NCBI RefSeq assembly: GCF_025751575.1
Contig: NZ_JAOWLA010000001.1
Coordinates: 310,001 to 374,000, forward strand
Direction: 5' to 3'
Source: Albidovulum sediminicola
GTDB taxonomy: Bacteria; Pseudomonadota; Alphaproteobacteria; Rhodobacterales; Rhodobacteraceae
Length of the DNA stretch: 64,000 nt
Shown here one piece after another: positions 24,783-37,027 of the stretch; the stretch's first letter is position 1, and every line of letters begins with the position of its first letter. The position numbers and the translations under genes were made by a program. The notes beneath the pieces were generated by a model. The model did no database searches, was not told where the DNA came from, and worked only from the letters and a program-made list of their open reading frames with translations.

Positions 24783-26762
24783 CTAGAGCGAGATGCGCAG
24801 GCGCATGAAGCCGTCCGGTCCGTCGCCCGCCGACTCGATCACCATGCCCTTCAGGTCGGCGATATGATCGGCCGCGCGTGGGCCGGTGTCGAAAAGCACG
24901 CTGGTCCCCGGCATCGCCGCGAAGCGCCAGTTGCCGTCGGCCGCGGGGTTGATACTGCCCCGTTCGTGGATGTAGCGCACGATGATGTCGCGGTTGGTGT
25001 CGGGCCCCTCGAAGACCACCGTATCGCCGCCCGCGCCGGGGAAGTTGCCGCCGCCGGTCGCGCGGTAATTGTTGGTGGCGATGATGAACTCCGCCGCTGG
25101 ATCGACGGGCCCTCCGGCATGGCTGAGCTTGACGATGCGGCTGGAACCTGGGTTCAGCACCTCCCCCTTCGGGCCGAACTTCGAGGGCTGGGACAGGTCG
25201 ATCTCATAGCTTACGCCATCAATCACATCGAAGTTGTAGGAGGGGAAGTCGGGGTTGAGCAGCACCTGATCGGCCATGCCGGGCGTGATCTGGTTGAAGA
25301 TCCCGGCGGAGCGTTCCAGCCAGTCCTTGACCTGCGCGCCGGTCACGCGGACGGCGCGGATCGTGTTGGGGTAAAGGTAAAGATCCGCCACGTTCTTGAT
25401 CGCGACATCGCCTGCGGGCACGTCGGTGTAATAATCCGGCCCGCCGCGCCCGCCGGCCTTGAACGGGGCCGCTGCGGACAGGACCGGCAGCCCCTCGTGC
25501 GGCGTGCCCTTCATCATCTCTTCGATGTACCAGCGCTGGGCGATGGAGACGATCTGGACCGAGGGGTCGTCGGCCACCAGCGCGAAGTAGGAATGCAAGG
25601 GCGCCTCGGTCTTGCCGACCGCGCGGCGGATGTAGTCCAGCGTCTCGTCATGCTGCTGTTGGACCGAGGCGAGGACGGTCTCCACGCTGTCGACAAGCGG
25701 CGTGACCTTGCGATCCTCGCCCCGCTCATAGATCGGGCGCGCTTCGGTCGTGAAGTTGACGACACGCCAGGCGTTGCCGTCGCGTTCCAGAAGCAGATCG
25801 ATCAGTCCTAGATGCGATCCCCAGAAACCGCCCATGACGCCCGGCTTGCCCGAGATCGTACCGCGCGCCGCGTCCACCCCGGCGACCCCCTCGAACGCGG
25901 GGGAGGGGAAGACGAGGTGGCTGTGCCCGGTCAGGATCGCGTCGATCCCCTCGACACGGGCCAAGGGCACGGCGGCGTTCTCCATCCCCTCCTCATGCTC
26001 GGCGGCGCCGATGCCGGAATGGTTCAGCGCGACGACCAGGTCGCAGCCTTCCTCCCGCATCTGGGGAACCCAGGCTTGCGCGGCGGCGACGATGTCGCGG
26101 GCGCCGACCTTGCCCTCCAGGTGGCGGCGGTCCCAGGTCATCACCTGGGGCGGCACGAAGCCGATCAGGCCCAGGCGGATCGGATGGCTTTGGCCGGCCC
26201 CGTCCGTCACGCTGCGGTCGAGGATGACATAGGGCCTCAGCAGCGTTTCATCCTGGCGCGGGGCGGTGCCAAGCGTCTTGGAGATATTGGCCGAAACGAC
26301 CGGGAAGCTGGCCCCCGCGAGCGACTTCATCAGGAAATCGAGCCCGTAGTTGAATTCGTGATTGCCAAGCGTCGAGGCGTCGAAGGCCAGCGTGTTCATC
26401 GCCGCGATGACCGGGTGCAGGTCGCCTTCCTTCATGCCCCGTTCATAGGCGATGTAGTCGCCCATCGGGTTGCCCTGCAGGAAATCGCCGTTGTCGACCA
26501 GAAGCGCGTTGGTCGCCTCGGCGCGGATCGTCTCGATGATCGCCGCCGTGCGCGCGAGACCCACGGTATCGACCGGCCTGTCGGAATAGTAGTCATAGGG
26601 AAAGACATGGACGTGCAGGTCCGTCGTTTCCATGATCCGCAGATGGGCCTGGTTGCTGGCGGCGAAGGCGGAAAAGGGGTGGAGCGCGATCAAGGAGGTT
26701 CCTGCGGCGGTGCCCGCAAGGAAACCTCGGCGGGTCAGGGCTGGCGATGTGAAATGCGGCAT
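24783..26762 (-). CDS. cpdB: Periplasmic 2',3'-cyclic-nucleotide 2'-phosphodiesterase/3'-nucleotidase, Tat-exported
   Basis: A 659-residue metallophosphoesterase of the 5'-nucleotidase/CpdB family. The N-terminus carries a twin-arginine signal (LTRRGFLAG, about 10-18, then a hydrophobic stretch to AFAAS). Metal-binding motifs follow: METTDLHVHV, DNGDFLQGNPMGDY, TLGNHEFNYGLDF and GHSHLVFPSP. The C-terminal 5'-nucleotidase domain contains the base-stacking region around FPSYNFDVIDGVSYEID. It would recycle extracellular nucleotides to nucleosides and phosphate. The start at 26762 has GGAG at eight bases; an upstream ATG at 26792 lacks that. Confidence 0.92.
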   Translation of the reverse strand: MPHFTSPALTRRGFLAGTAAGTSLIALHPFSAFAASNQAHLRIMETTDLHVHVFPYDYYSDRPVDTVGLARTAAIIETIRAEATNALLVDNGDFLQGNPMGDYIAYERGMKEGDLHPVIAAMNTLAFDASTLGNHEFNYGLDFLMKSLAGASFPVVSANISKTLGTAPRQDETLLRPYVILDRSVTDGAGQSHPIRLGLIGFVPPQVMTWDRRHLEGKVGARDIVAAAQAWVPQMREEGCDLVVALNHSGIGAAEHEEGMENAAVPLARVEGIDAILTGHSHLVFPSPAFEGVAGVDAARGTISGKPGVMGGFWGSHLGLIDLLLERDGNAWRVVNFTTEARPIYERGEDRKVTPLVDSVETVLASVQQQHDETLDYIRRAVGKTEAPLHSYFALVADDPSVQIVSIAQRWYIEEMMKGTPHEGLPVLSAAAPFKAGGRGGPDYYTDVPAGDVAIKNVADLYLYPNTIRAVRVTGAQVKDWLERSAGIFNQITPGMADQVLLNPDFPSYNFDVIDGVSYEIDLSQPSKFGPKGEVLNPGSSRIVKLSHAGGPVDPAAEFIIATNNYRATGGGNFPGAGGDTVVFEGPDTNRDIIVRYIHERGSINPAADGNWRFAAMPGTSVLFDTGPRAADHIADLKGMVIESAGDGPDGFMRLRISL

Positions 26763-26977
26763 GTGGGCACTCCGATAGTTCGGAAATTGCACGTTTCTCG
26801 TGTCACTTAAACCGTCAATGCCTGATCCTAGATCACCTCGCCAGCCGATCCAACCGGCGACTGGCGTGCCGCGTGCATTTCAGGGTGCAAATCCATCGAC
26901 CCGGGCTCTCGGCGCGCGCGTCGGAGATTGCAACCCGGTCGCGCCCATGCAAGGCATGTCGCCGGAGGATCGGGCGG

Positions 26978-27937
26978 ATGCGGATTGCGGAGACGGTGAC
27001 ATTCGGCGGCTCGGGCCTGGACCGGGCGGCGGAGATGCGGGGCGATGCGGCGCGCATCGCGGCGCTATGGCGCAGCTCCACAGCGCGGGTCCTGCCGGTC
27101 TGGCGCGGCAAGCCTTCTTTCGCGGGGACATCGGATCTGGGCTGGGTCGGGACCGGCCTTCCCGCGCTGGCGGACGGGGAGCCCGCGATCTTCCTCGGCA
27201 TGGACGAGGCCGGGCCGCGCTTTGCCATCGACCTATCGGCCTGGCAGCCCGAGGATGGGGAGGGCCCCGCGCAAGGCAGCTTCTTCGATGCGAGCGAACA
27301 GCATCATCCCGGCCTTCCGGACGGTCACCGCTTCGTTGAGCTGCGCGGGGTGATGGCGGATCTGTCGCCCCGTGACGCGGAATGCGCGGCCACGGCGAAG
27401 GGGCTGATCGGCTGGCATCGCAGCCACCGTTTCTGTTCGTCCTGCGGGGCCGAAAGCGCGGTCGCGATGGCCGGATGGCAGCGGACCTGCGCAACCTGTG
27501 GCGCCCATCACTTTCCCCGCACCGACCCCGTTGTGATCATGCTGATCACGCGGGGCAACCGCGTGCTTCTGGGCCGCTCGCCCGGCTGGCCGGAGGGGAT
27601 GTATTCCTGCCTTGCGGGCTTCATGGAGCCCGGCGAGACGATGGAGGCCGCCGTCCGCCGCGAGGTCCACGAGGAAGCCGGCATTCGCGTGGGAAGCGTG
27701 CGCTACCTGGCCAGCCAGCCCTGGCCCTATCCCTCCTCGCTCATGCTCGGCGCGGCGGGCGAGGCGCTGGACGCGGCGATCACGCTGGACCCGAAAGAGC
27801 TTGAGGATGCCCGATGGGTCAGCCGCGAGGAGATCGCCCGCGCCTTCGCCGGAGAACACCCGGAGATCCGCGCGCCGCGTCGCGGGGCGATCGCCGGGTT
27901 CCTGCTCAGAAACTGGCTTGCCGACCGCCTGGATTGA
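26978..27937 (+). CDS. nudC: NADH/NAD+ pyrophosphatase (RNA NAD-decapping)
   Basis: A 319-residue NUDIX hydrolase of the NudC subfamily. Zinc-binding CSSC...CATC (about 152-155 and 170-173) is followed by HFPRTDPVVI, the NUDIX box GFMEPGETMEAAVRREVHEEAGI (about 213-235) and the subfamily-specific SQPWPYPSSLM. It cleaves NADH to NMNH and AMP and, in E. coli, removes NAD caps from RNA. The start at 26978 follows GGAGG at nine bases. Divergent from cpdB; the 215-base gap between them holds promoters I cannot place with confidence. Confidence 0.95.
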   Translation: MRIAETVTFGGSGLDRAAEMRGDAARIAALWRSSTARVLPVWRGKPSFAGTSDLGWVGTGLPALADGEPAIFLGMDEAGPRFAIDLSAWQPEDGEGPAQGSFFDASEQHHPGLPDGHRFVELRGVMADLSPRDAECAATAKGLIGWHRSHRFCSSCGAESAVAMAGWQRTCATCGAHHFPRTDPVVIMLITRGNRVLLGRSPGWPEGMYSCLAGFMEPGETMEAAVRREVHEEAGIRVGSVRYLASQPWPYPSSLMLGAAGEALDAAITLDPKELEDARWVSREEIARAFAGEHPEIRAPRRGAIAGFLLRNWLADRLD

Positions 27938-27965
27938 CGCGAAAAGACCGCAGGAGGAATTGCCG

Positions 27966-28445
27966 ATGAAGTTCACGACCTCGCAGGAGATCGCGGTTCC
28001 GGCGGCCGTCGTTTTCGCCAAGATCACCGATTTCGAGACGCTCGAACGCGCGGCATTGCGCCGCGACGCCGCCGTGGTGCGGCGTGACAGCCTGCCCGCC
28101 GCAGGCGTCGGATCGGCCTGGGAGGTCGATTTCCAGCACCGCGGCAAGGCGCGCAACCTCGTGGTCGAGATCCAGTCGATGAAGCCCAGCGACCTGTTGA
28201 GCGTCCTGGGCACGATCGGCGGGTTCGAGATGACGCTGACGATGACGCCGCAGGATATCGGGGCGGGCCGCAGCCGGCTGGGCACCGCGCTGGAGGTCAA
28301 GCCGCGCAGCCTTTCGGCGCGCTTCCTTCTCAATTCCATGCGCTTCGGCAAGAAAGGGCTGGAGCGTCGCTTCGACCGCCGGATCGCCGAACTTTGCCGC
28401 GGCATCGAACGCTGGCACAGGACCGGCGCGAACCCCTGGCAGTGA
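27966..28445 (+). CDS. SRPBCC family protein
   Basis: A 159-residue START/Bet v1-like (SRPBCC) protein: FTTSQEIAVPAAVVFAKITDFETLERAALR is the family-typical opening, with beta strands and a long C-terminal helix (RFLLNSMRFGKKGLERRFDRRIAELCRGIE). Such proteins bind hydrophobic ligands; the ligand is unknown. The ATG at 27966 follows a strong AGGAGGAATT. It lies 28 bases after nudC and ends one base before the convergent pheA stop. Confidence 0.85.
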   Translation: MKFTTSQEIAVPAAVVFAKITDFETLERAALRRDAAVVRRDSLPAAGVGSAWEVDFQHRGKARNLVVEIQSMKPSDLLSVLGTIGGFEMTLTMTPQDIGAGRSRLGTALEVKPRSLSARFLLNSMRFGKKGLERRFDRRIAELCRGIERWHRTGANPWQ

Positions 28446-28446
28446 C

Positions 28447-29280
28447 TCAGTTGCGTCCGGGGTCGGCGGGATAGACGCCCAGGACCGTGATCGAGGAGGA
28501 GAAGTATTCAAGCTCCTCCATCGCCAGGCGGACATTGTCGTCGTCCGGGTGGCCCTCGATATCGGCGTAGAACTGGGTGGCGGAAAAGCTACCGTCCACC
28601 ATGTAGCTTTCGAGCTTCGTCATGTTGACGCCGTTGGTGGCAAAGCCCCCCATCGCCTTGTAAAGCGCGGCGGGGATGTTGCGGACGCGGAAGACGAAGC
28701 TGGTCATCATGCCCGAAGTGCCGCGCCGCGTCAGGTCCGGCGCCCGCGACATCACCAGGAAGCGCGTGGTGTTGTGCGCCCGGTCCTCGATATGACGCGC
28801 CAGAAGGTCCAGCCCATAGATCTCGCCGGCCAGTTCCGAGGCGAGCGCGGCCATCTTCGGATCGCCCATCTGCGCCACCGCGCGGGCCGAGCCCGCGGTG
28901 TCGGCGCCCGTCACCGGACGGATGTCATGCTTGCGCAGGAAGCCGCGGCACTGGCCCAGAAGGACCGTGTGGCTCATGGCGCTTTCGACCTCCTCCAGCT
29001 TCGTGCCCGGCACGGCCAGAAGGTTGATGTGCACGCGCACGAAGGCCTCGTCGATGATGTGCAGGCCGGATTCGGGCAGAAGGTGGTGGATGTCGGCCAC
29101 CCGGCCGTAGGTCGAGTTCTCGACCGGCAGCATCGCAAGGTCGGCGTCACCACGTTTGACCGTGTCGATCACGTCCTCGAAGGTCGCGCAGGGCACCGCT
29201 TCCATGTCGGCGCGCGCCTTGCGGCAGGCCTCGTGCGAATAGGCTCCGGGTTCCCCCTGGAAGGCGATCCGACCGGTCAT
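28447..29280 (-). CDS. pheA: Prephenate dehydratase
   Basis: A 277-residue monofunctional prephenate dehydratase with a C-terminal ACT domain, making phenylpyruvate for phenylalanine synthesis. RIAFQGEPGAYSHEAC (4-19), VKRGDADLAMLPVENSTYGRV (with the N-S-T catalytic segment), NTTRFLVM, and the ACT signature ALYKAMGGFATNGVNMTKLESYMVDG are all present, the last being the Phe-binding ESRP-like region (LESYM here). The start follows AAGGAG. It is divergent from the cytochrome c gene. Confidence 0.95.
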   Translation of the reverse strand: MTGRIAFQGEPGAYSHEACRKARADMEAVPCATFEDVIDTVKRGDADLAMLPVENSTYGRVADIHHLLPESGLHIIDEAFVRVHINLLAVPGTKLEEVESAMSHTVLLGQCRGFLRKHDIRPVTGADTAGSARAVAQMGDPKMAALASELAGEIYGLDLLARHIEDRAHNTTRFLVMSRAPDLTRRGTSGMMTSFVFRVRNIPAALYKAMGGFATNGVNMTKLESYMVDGSFSATQFYADIEGHPDDDNVRLAMEELEYFSSSITVLGVYPADPGRN

Positions 29281-29339
29281 GCGGGTGGCTCCTTGACGTG
29301 GCCCCGCGACCGGGGGCGTTACGTCGCGCTAACTATACC

Positions 29340-29369
29340 TTGAAACAGGACAGTGGAAGCGGATAGATA
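29340..29369 (+). promoter_or_regulatory. Candidate sigma70-type promoter of cytochrome c gene
   Basis: TTGAAA (29340-29345) and TAGATA (29364-29369) with an 18-base spacer precede the start by 32 bases. A minus-strand TATAGT (29338-29333) just upstream could be the -10 of pheA, giving back-to-back promoters. Positions are pattern matches only. Confidence 0.35.
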
Positions 29370-29401
29370 CCGGCGAGAAAATGCCAGGGTAGAGGCGCGA
29401 C

Positions 29402-29929
29402 ATGTTCGACACGATGACTGTAACGAAGGCCGGTGGTGCGCTTTGCGGCGCCCTGCTGATCTTCCTTTTGGGCAACTGGGCGGCGGAATCGCTCTACCAC
29501 ACCGGGGCTGAAAGCCATGGTGACGAGGAGGTCGCGCAGGCCTACACGATCGACACCGGCGCCTCGGAAGGCGGCGAAGCGGCGGCGGCCGAGGAAGGCC
29601 CGAGCTTCGACGAACTCTTCGCCGCGGCCGATGCCGGCGCGGGCGAGAAGGTCTTCGGCAAGTGCAAGGCCTGCCACAAGACCGATGGCAGCAACGGCAC
29701 CGGCCCGCATCTCGACGGCGTGGTCGACCGCGCGGTGGGCTCGGTCGCGGGCTTCAGCTATTCCGACGCGATGGGTTCGCATGGCGGCACCTGGGCGCCG
29801 GCCGAACTGGACGCCTTCCTCGCCAACCCGAAGGGCGCTGTGCCGGGCACCAAGATGTCCTTCGCCGGCCTGCCCAAGGCAGAGGACCGCGTCAACCTGA
29901 TCGCCTATCTGCAATCGCTGGGCGGCTGA
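29402..29929 (+). CDS. cycM: Membrane-anchored cytochrome c552 (CycM-type)
   Basis: A 175-residue c-type cytochrome. An uncleaved N-terminal anchor ([22 protein letters not shown], about 11-32) is followed by a flexible acidic/Ala-rich linker and a class I cytochrome c domain with the haem site CKACH (about 89-93) and axial Met in GTKMSFAGL near 152. Cytochromes of this type (CycM, CycY) carry electrons from bc1 to terminal oxidases, including cbb3 and aa3. The pheA-divergent location is common in this family. A terminator follows at 29956. Confidence 0.92.
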   Translation: MFDTMTVTKAGGALCGALLIFLLGNWAAESLYHTGAESHGDEEVAQAYTIDTGASEGGEAAAAEEGPSFDELFAAADAGAGEKVFGKCKACHKTDGSNGTGPHLDGVVDRAVGSVAGFSYSDAMGSHGGTWAPAELDAFLANPKGAVPGTKMSFAGLPKAEDRVNLIAYLQSLGG

Positions 29930-29955
29930 GCGCGGCGCGCGAGACAGGATCACGG

Positions 29956-29984
29956 GGCCGCCCTTCGGGGCGGCCTTTGCTTTT
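29956..29984 (+). terminator. Rho-independent terminator after cytochrome c552
   Basis: GGCCGCCC (29956-29963) pairs perfectly with GGGCGGCC (29968-29975) across a TTCG tetraloop, then TTTGCTTTT. Confidence 0.85.
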
Positions 29985-30078
29985 GCATTCGCCCGAAGCT
30001 CACGTATTCGCAACTTGAAGCCCGCCGCGCGCGCTTCTAGCTTGGGAGGGGCCAGGGTCCGAAGGGGAGGTTGCCGGT

Positions 30079-32001
30079 ATGAAGCGCAAGGTGATGGTCG
30101 CGGACGCGTCCTCCGGCCGATCCGAGACAGGGGCCCGCCTGACGCTCGGGCTGGCGGCGGTGCTCGCGCTTGCAGCGCCCTCCGGTCTGCGGGCGGAGGG
30201 GACGGTCATCACCTCCCACGCCATCACGACCTTTGGCGACGCGCCGAAATACCCGAGCGATTTCAAGCATCTGGATTACGTCAATCCGGATGCGCCCAAG
30301 GGCGGGGAAATCTCCGAGGCGACCTTCGGCACCTTCGACAGTTTCAATCCCTACACGCAGAAGGGCCGCGCCGCCGCATTGGCCAATATCGCCTATGAGG
30401 AGATGATGGTGGGGACCGCCGACGAGGTCGGCGCGATGTATTGCCTGATCTGCAAGACCATCGAGTACCCGCAGGACAAGGCCTGGGTCATCTTCCACAT
30501 GCGCCCCGAGGCCCGGTTTTCCGACGGCAGCCCCATGACGGCGGAGGATGTGGCCTTCACCTATGCGCTGTTCCGCGACGAGGGGCTGATCTCCTTCCGC
30601 ACGGTGCTCGCGGAATACGTCGAGAGCGTCGAGGTCCTGGACGACCACCGGATCAAGTACGTCTTCAAGCCCGAAAGCTCCCCGCGCGAACGGATCCAGA
30701 TGGCGGGCGGCCTGCCCGTGATGTCGAAGGCCTGGTTCGAGAAGACCGGCGCGAAGCTTGACGAAAGCCGGATGGAGCCGGGGGTTGGCTCGGGTCCCTA
30801 CGTCCTCGAAAGCTTCGACGTGAACCAGCGCGTGATCTACAAGCGCAACCCGGATTACTGGGGCAAGGACCTGCCTATCAGCATCGGCCAGAACAATTTC
30901 GACCGCATCCGGATCGAGTATTTCGGCGATGCGACCTCGGCGCTCGAAGGGCTGAAAGCGGGGGCCTACACCTTCCGCAACGAGAACTCATCGAAGAACT
31001 GGGCGACCGCCTATGACATCCCGGCGGTCGAAAAGGGCTGGCTGGTGAAGCAGGAGCTCAAGCACGGTAACATCGCGAACGGCCAGTCCTTCGTGTTGAA
31101 CCTGCGCCGCGAAAAGTTCCAGGACCCCCGCGTGCGCGAGGCGATCGGGCTGATGTTCAACTTCGAATGGTCGAACGAATCACTCTTCTACGGGCTCTAC
31201 CGGCGCATCAATTCCTTCTGGGAAAACAGTGAGCTTGCGGCCCAGGGCCTGCCCTCGCCCGAGGAACTGGCGCTGCTGGAGCCGTTGAAGGATCAGCTTC
31301 CGCCGGGCGTGCTGGATCAGGAGCCGGCCATGGCGCCGGTCTCGGGCGAACGTCAACTCGACCGCAAGAACCTGCGCAAGGCGGCGGCGCTTCTGGAGGC
31401 GGCGGGCTGGATCGTCGGCGACGACGGCATACGCCGCAATGCCAGGGGCGAAATGCTGTCGATCGAGTTCCTGGAGGACGACCCCGCCTTCGACCGTATC
31501 GTGAACCCGTTCATCGAGAACCTGCGCGCGCTGGGCGTGGACGCGACACTGAACCGGGTCGACCCGGCGCAATACACCAAGCGGGTGCGCCCGGACGCGG
31601 CGAACGCGGCGGCCTCGTTCGATTTCGACATCATCACCGATCAGTTCCCCACGGGATACGAGCCGGGGGCAGGGTTGAAGCAGTATTTCGGAACAGAGGG
31701 GCTGGCGGATGTCTTCAACACCATGGGCCTGTCCGATCCGGCGGCCGATGCGCTGATCGAGAAGGTCATCGCGGCGCAAAGCAAGGACGAGATGCACGTC
31801 GCGGTCAAGGCGCTGGACCGGGTGCTGCGCGCTCACCGCTTCTGGGTGCCGCAGTGGTTCAAGGACAGTTACACCGTCGCCTATTACGACATGTATCGGC
31901 ACCCCGACCCGCTGCCGCCCTTCGCCTTGGGCGAGCTCAGCTTCTGGTGGTACGACGCCGACAGGGCCGCCGCGCTCAAGTCGGCCGGCGCGTTGAACTG
32001 A
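30079..32001 (+). CDS. yejA: Peptide ABC transporter substrate-binding protein (YejA-type)
   Basis: A 640-residue periplasmic binding protein of SBP family 5. A longer-than-usual signal region (residues 1-39, ending [10 protein letters not shown]) precedes [29 protein letters not shown], a YejA-type opening. The core has [14 protein letters not shown] and [24 protein letters not shown]. It delivers oligopeptides to the YejBE-YejF importer encoded immediately downstream. In enterobacteria this system imports microcin C and influences peptide resistance; here a general peptide role is the safe inference. Confidence 0.92.
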   Translation: MKRKVMVADASSGRSETGARLTLGLAAVLALAAPSGLRAEGTVITSHAITTFGDAPKYPSDFKHLDYVNPDAPKGGEISEATFGTFDSFNPYTQKGRAAALANIAYEEMMVGTADEVGAMYCLICKTIEYPQDKAWVIFHMRPEARFSDGSPMTAEDVAFTYALFRDEGLISFRTVLAEYVESVEVLDDHRIKYVFKPESSPRERIQMAGGLPVMSKAWFEKTGAKLDESRMEPGVGSGPYVLESFDVNQRVIYKRNPDYWGKDLPISIGQNNFDRIRIEYFGDATSALEGLKAGAYTFRNENSSKNWATAYDIPAVEKGWLVKQELKHGNIANGQSFVLNLRREKFQDPRVREAIGLMFNFEWSNESLFYGLYRRINSFWENSELAAQGLPSPEELALLEPLKDQLPPGVLDQEPAMAPVSGERQLDRKNLRKAAALLEAAGWIVGDDGIRRNARGEMLSIEFLEDDPAFDRIVNPFIENLRALGVDATLNRVDPAQYTKRVRPDAANAAASFDFDIITDQFPTGYEPGAGLKQYFGTEGLADVFNTMGLSDPAADALIEKVIAAQSKDEMHVAVKALDRVLRAHRFWVPQWFKDSYTVAYYDMYRHPDPLPPFALGELSFWWYDADRAAALKSAGALN

Positions 32002-32017
32002 GCGGACGGCAGAGGGC

Positions 32018-33112
32018 ATGGGCGCCTATATCCTGCGCAGGCTCTTGCTGGTGATCCCGACGCTGATCGGGATCATGGTGGTCAACTTCACCCTGACCCA
32101 GTTTGTGCCCGGCGGCCCGATCGAACAGGTCCTGGCCCAGATCCAGGGCGAGGGCGACGTGCTGCGCGGCATCACCGGGGGCGGCGACGGCGGCCAGGCG
32201 GAAGAGATGGCGGGCGGCGGCGGGGGCGACAAATATGTCGGCGCCCGCGGCCTTCCGCCCGAGTTCATCAAGGAACTTGAGGTCCAGTTCGGTTTCGACA
32301 AGCCGCCGCTTGAGCGGTTCCTCAACATGATGTGGAACTACATGCGCTTCGATTTCGGCGAAAGCTACTTCCGCTCCATCTCGGTCGTGGACCTGGTGAT
32401 CGAGAAGATGCCGGTGTCGATCACGCTGGGCCTTTGGTCCACGCTTCTGGCCTATGCGGTGTCGATCCCGCTGGGCATCCGCAAGGCGGTGAAGGACGGG
32501 ACGTCCTTCGACACCTGGACCTCGGGCGCGATCATCGTCGGCTACGCGATCCCGGGGTTCCTCTTCGCGGTCATGCTGATCGTGCTTTTCGCGGGCGGCA
32601 GCTACTGGCGCATCTTCCCGCTGCGCGGGCTGACCTCCGACAACTGGGAGGATCTGAGCCTGATCGGCAAGGTGCTGGACTATTTCTGGCACATTGCGCT
32701 GCCGGTCATCGCCTCCACCATCTCCGGCTTCGCGACGCTGACGCTGCTGACCAAGAACAGCTTCCTGGACGAGATCAACAAGCAATACGTGCTGACCGCG
32801 CGTGCCAAGGGCCTGACCGAGGGGCGCGTGCTTTACGGCCATGTCTTCCGCAACGCGATGCTGATCGTGATCGCGGGCTTCCCTTCGCTGTTCCTCGCGG
32901 TCCTCTTCGGCGGCGGCCTCCTGATCGAGATCATCTTCTCGCTCGATGGGCTGGGGCGCATGGGCTATGAGGCCGCGTTGCAGCGCGACTACCCGGTGGT
33001 CTTCGGCACGCTTTATGCCTTTGGCCTGATGGGGCTGGTGATCGGGATCGTGTCGGACCTGATGTATGTCTTCGTCGACCCCCGGATCGACTTCGAGCGG
33101 AGGGTGGGCTGA
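32018..33112 (+). CDS. yejB: Peptide ABC transporter permease (YejB-type)
   Basis: A 364-residue integral membrane permease of the DppB/OppB class. An N-terminal helix ([21 protein letters not shown]) is followed by a periplasmic insertion with a Gly-rich run (about 45-72), and by helices at roughly 140-165, 175-200, 235-260, 285-315 and 330-355. The EAA loop region reads [28 protein letters not shown]. Stop and yejE start overlap (GGGCTGATGCG). Confidence 0.94.
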   Translation: MGAYILRRLLLVIPTLIGIMVVNFTLTQFVPGGPIEQVLAQIQGEGDVLRGITGGGDGGQAEEMAGGGGGDKYVGARGLPPEFIKELEVQFGFDKPPLERFLNMMWNYMRFDFGESYFRSISVVDLVIEKMPVSITLGLWSTLLAYAVSIPLGIRKAVKDGTSFDTWTSGAIIVGYAIPGFLFAVMLIVLFAGGSYWRIFPLRGLTSDNWEDLSLIGKVLDYFWHIALPVIASTISGFATLTLLTKNSFLDEINKQYVLTARAKGLTEGRVLYGHVFRNAMLIVIAGFPSLFLAVLFGGGLLIEIIFSLDGLGRMGYEAALQRDYPVVFGTLYAFGLMGLVIGIVSDLMYVFVDPRIDFERRVG

Positions 33113-34211
33113 TGCGCCTTTCGCCGCTGAACCAGCGCCGCTGGCGCAACTTCAAGGCCAACCGGCGGGCCTTCTGGGCCTTGTGGATCTTCACGGCGCT
33201 CTTCGGCCTGTCTCTCTTTGCCGAGGTGCTCGCCAACGACAAGCCGATCGCCGTCAGCTACCGGGGGGAGCTTCGGTTTCCGATCTACAGCTTCTACCCC
33301 GAAACCGCCTTTGGCGGCGATTTCAAGACCGAGGCGATCTACCGCGACCCGGAGGTGCAGTGTCTGATCAAGACCGGCGGGATCGTCGATTGCTTCGACG
33401 ATCCCGAAGGGGTGATGGCGGATGCCGCCGACGGTGAATTCGCGGGCGAGCCGGTGGTGGCGGGATGGCTTCTCTGGCCGCCGGTCCCTTACAGCTACAA
33501 CACGATCAACAACGTGGGCACCGCGCCCTCGGCGCCGGATGGCGATCACTGGCTGGGCACCGACGACACCACGCGCGACGTGCTGGCGCGGATCATCTAC
33601 GGCTTCCGCCTGTCGATCCTTTTCGCGATCATCGTCTCGACCGGGGCAAGCATCCTTGGCATCATCGCGGGCGCGGTCCAGGGCTATTTCGGCGGTCGCA
33701 CCGACCTGATCTTCCAGCGCGTGATCGAGATCTGGGGCGGCACGCCCTCGCTTTACATCATCATCATCCTCTTCGCGATCCTGGGGCGAAGTTTCTGGCT
33801 TCTGGTGGTGGTCTCGATCCTCTTCGGCTGGCCGGCGCTCGTGGGTGTTGTCCGGGCGGAGTTCCTGCGCGCGCGCAATTTCGAGTACGTCCGCGCCGCC
33901 CGTGCGCTGGGCGTGCCCGACCGGGTGATCATGTTCCGCCACATCCTGCCCAATGCCATGGTCGCGACCGTGACGCTTTTGCCCTTCATCGTGACGGGGG
34001 CGATCGGGGGGCTCGCCTCGCTCGACTTCCTGGGCTTCGGCCTGCCATCCTCGGCGCCCTCTCTGGGCGAGCTCAGCCTTCAGGCCAAGCAGAACCTTCA
34101 GGCGCCCTGGCTCGGCTTCACCGCCTTCTTCACCTTCGCCATCATGCTGTCGCTCCTGGTCTTCATCTTCGAAGGCGTCCGCGATGCCTTCGACCCGAGG
34201 AAGACCTTCCA

Positions 34212-34215
<4 letters not shown>
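33112..34215 (+). CDS. yejE: Peptide ABC transporter permease (YejE-type)
   Basis: A 367-residue partner permease of the DppC class. An N-terminal NQRRWRNFKANRRAFWALWIFTALF helix is followed by a large periplasmic insertion (about 40-150) characteristic of YejE, including GTDDTTRDVLARIIYGFRLS. The EAA motif is YVRAARALGVPDRVIMFRHILPNAM (about 260-284). Its last codons overlap the yejF start (ATGA). Confidence 0.94.
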
Positions 34216-35798
<1,583 letters not shown>

Positions 35799-35802
35799 CC
35801 CC

Positions 35803-37020
35803 TTGAGGATCCTTTTCATTCACCAGAACTTTCCGGGGCAGTTCCTGCACCTTGCCCCGGCCCTTGCCGCGCGCGGGCACGACGTTCTGGCGCTGACCGA
35901 CGCGGCCAACACCCGGCCCCGCGTCGTTCGGACGCTCTGCTATCCCAGTCCAGACGGGCCCGAGGTGCCGGGCCTGGCACGCACCTATGCGCGCGCCTGC
36001 GACCGCGGGCATCGCGTCGCCCGCGCCTGTGCGGCGCTGGACGCGCAGGGCTACCGACCCGAGGTGATCTTCGCCCATGGCGGCTGGGGGGAGCCGCTGT
36101 TCCTGCGCGAGGTCTGGCCGGATGTCCGCATCCTGACCTATGCGGAGTTCTTCTATCGTTCGACGGGCCTCGATGCCGGGTTCGATCCGGAGTTTTCGAC
36201 GGATAGCCTTGGCGCGCGCCTGTCCACGACCGCGCGCAAGGCGCATCTGTTGATGGCGCTTCAGGATGCCGATGCCGCACTGTCGCCTACGGAGTTTCAG
36301 GCCTCGACCTTCCCCGAACCGTTGCGCCAGAAGATCGCGGTGATCCACGACGGGGTGGACACCGATGTTTTGCGCCCCGATCCGCAGGCGTGCTTCGATC
36401 TTCCCGGCGGGCCGACATTGCGCCCGGGGGACGAGGTCCTGAGCTTCGTGGCCCGCAACCTCGAACCCTATCGCGGTTATCATTTGTTCATGCGCGGCCT
36501 GCCGGCGGTGCTGGCCGCAAGGCCCGAGGCGCAGGTGGTCATCGTCGGCGCGGATGGGCAAAGCTACGGCGGACGGCCAGAGAGTGGCAGCTGGCGGGAT
36601 CGCTTCCTGGAGGAGGTCGCGGGCCGGATCGATCGGTCACGGGTTCACCTTGTCGGGCGGATCACCCACGCGCGCTTCGTCGCGCTGATGCAGGTGACGC
36701 GCGTCCACGCCTACCTGACCTATCCCTTCGTCCTGTCCTGGTCGATGATCGAGGCGATGGCCGCGGGCGCACTGGTCGTCGGTTCCGCGACCCCGCCGGT
36801 GGAAGAGGTGATCCGCGACGGCGTCAACGGGCGCCTGGTGCCGTTTTTCGACATCGACGGCTGGTCACATGCGCTGATCGGGGCGCTGGCCGATCCGGCG
36901 GCGCAGGCGCCCTTGCGCCGGGCCGCGCGGGACACGGCACGCGCGCGCTATGACCTCAAGACCGTCTGCCTTCCCCGACTGATCGATTTTGTCGAAAGCG
37001 CGGACATCCGGCGGGCCTGA
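35803..37020 (+). CDS. Glycosyltransferase, GT4-like
   Basis: A 405-residue GT-B glycosyltransferase. MRILFIHQNFPGQFLHLAPALAARGHDVLALT is the N-terminal Rossmann domain; the donor-binding half has VIHDGVDTDVLRP, VVIVGADGQSYGG and the EX7E-like region SWSMIEAMAAGALVVGSATPPVEEVI. The GMxxxPTEFQxSxFP segment also suits group 1 transferases acting on surface polysaccharide. The start is TTG at 35803, four bases past the yejF stop, so coupling to the transporter operon is likely. Substrates unknown. Confidence 0.85.
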   Translation: MRILFIHQNFPGQFLHLAPALAARGHDVLALTDAANTRPRVVRTLCYPSPDGPEVPGLARTYARACDRGHRVARACAALDAQGYRPEVIFAHGGWGEPLFLREVWPDVRILTYAEFFYRSTGLDAGFDPEFSTDSLGARLSTTARKAHLLMALQDADAALSPTEFQASTFPEPLRQKIAVIHDGVDTDVLRPDPQACFDLPGGPTLRPGDEVLSFVARNLEPYRGYHLFMRGLPAVLAARPEAQVVIVGADGQSYGGRPESGSWRDRFLEEVAGRIDRSRVHLVGRITHARFVALMQVTRVHAYLTYPFVLSWSMIEAMAAGALVVGSATPPVEEVIRDGVNGRLVPFFDIDGWSHALIGALADPAAQAPLRRAARDTARARYDLKTVCLPRLIDFVESADIRRA

Positions 37021-37027
37021 CCTGGGG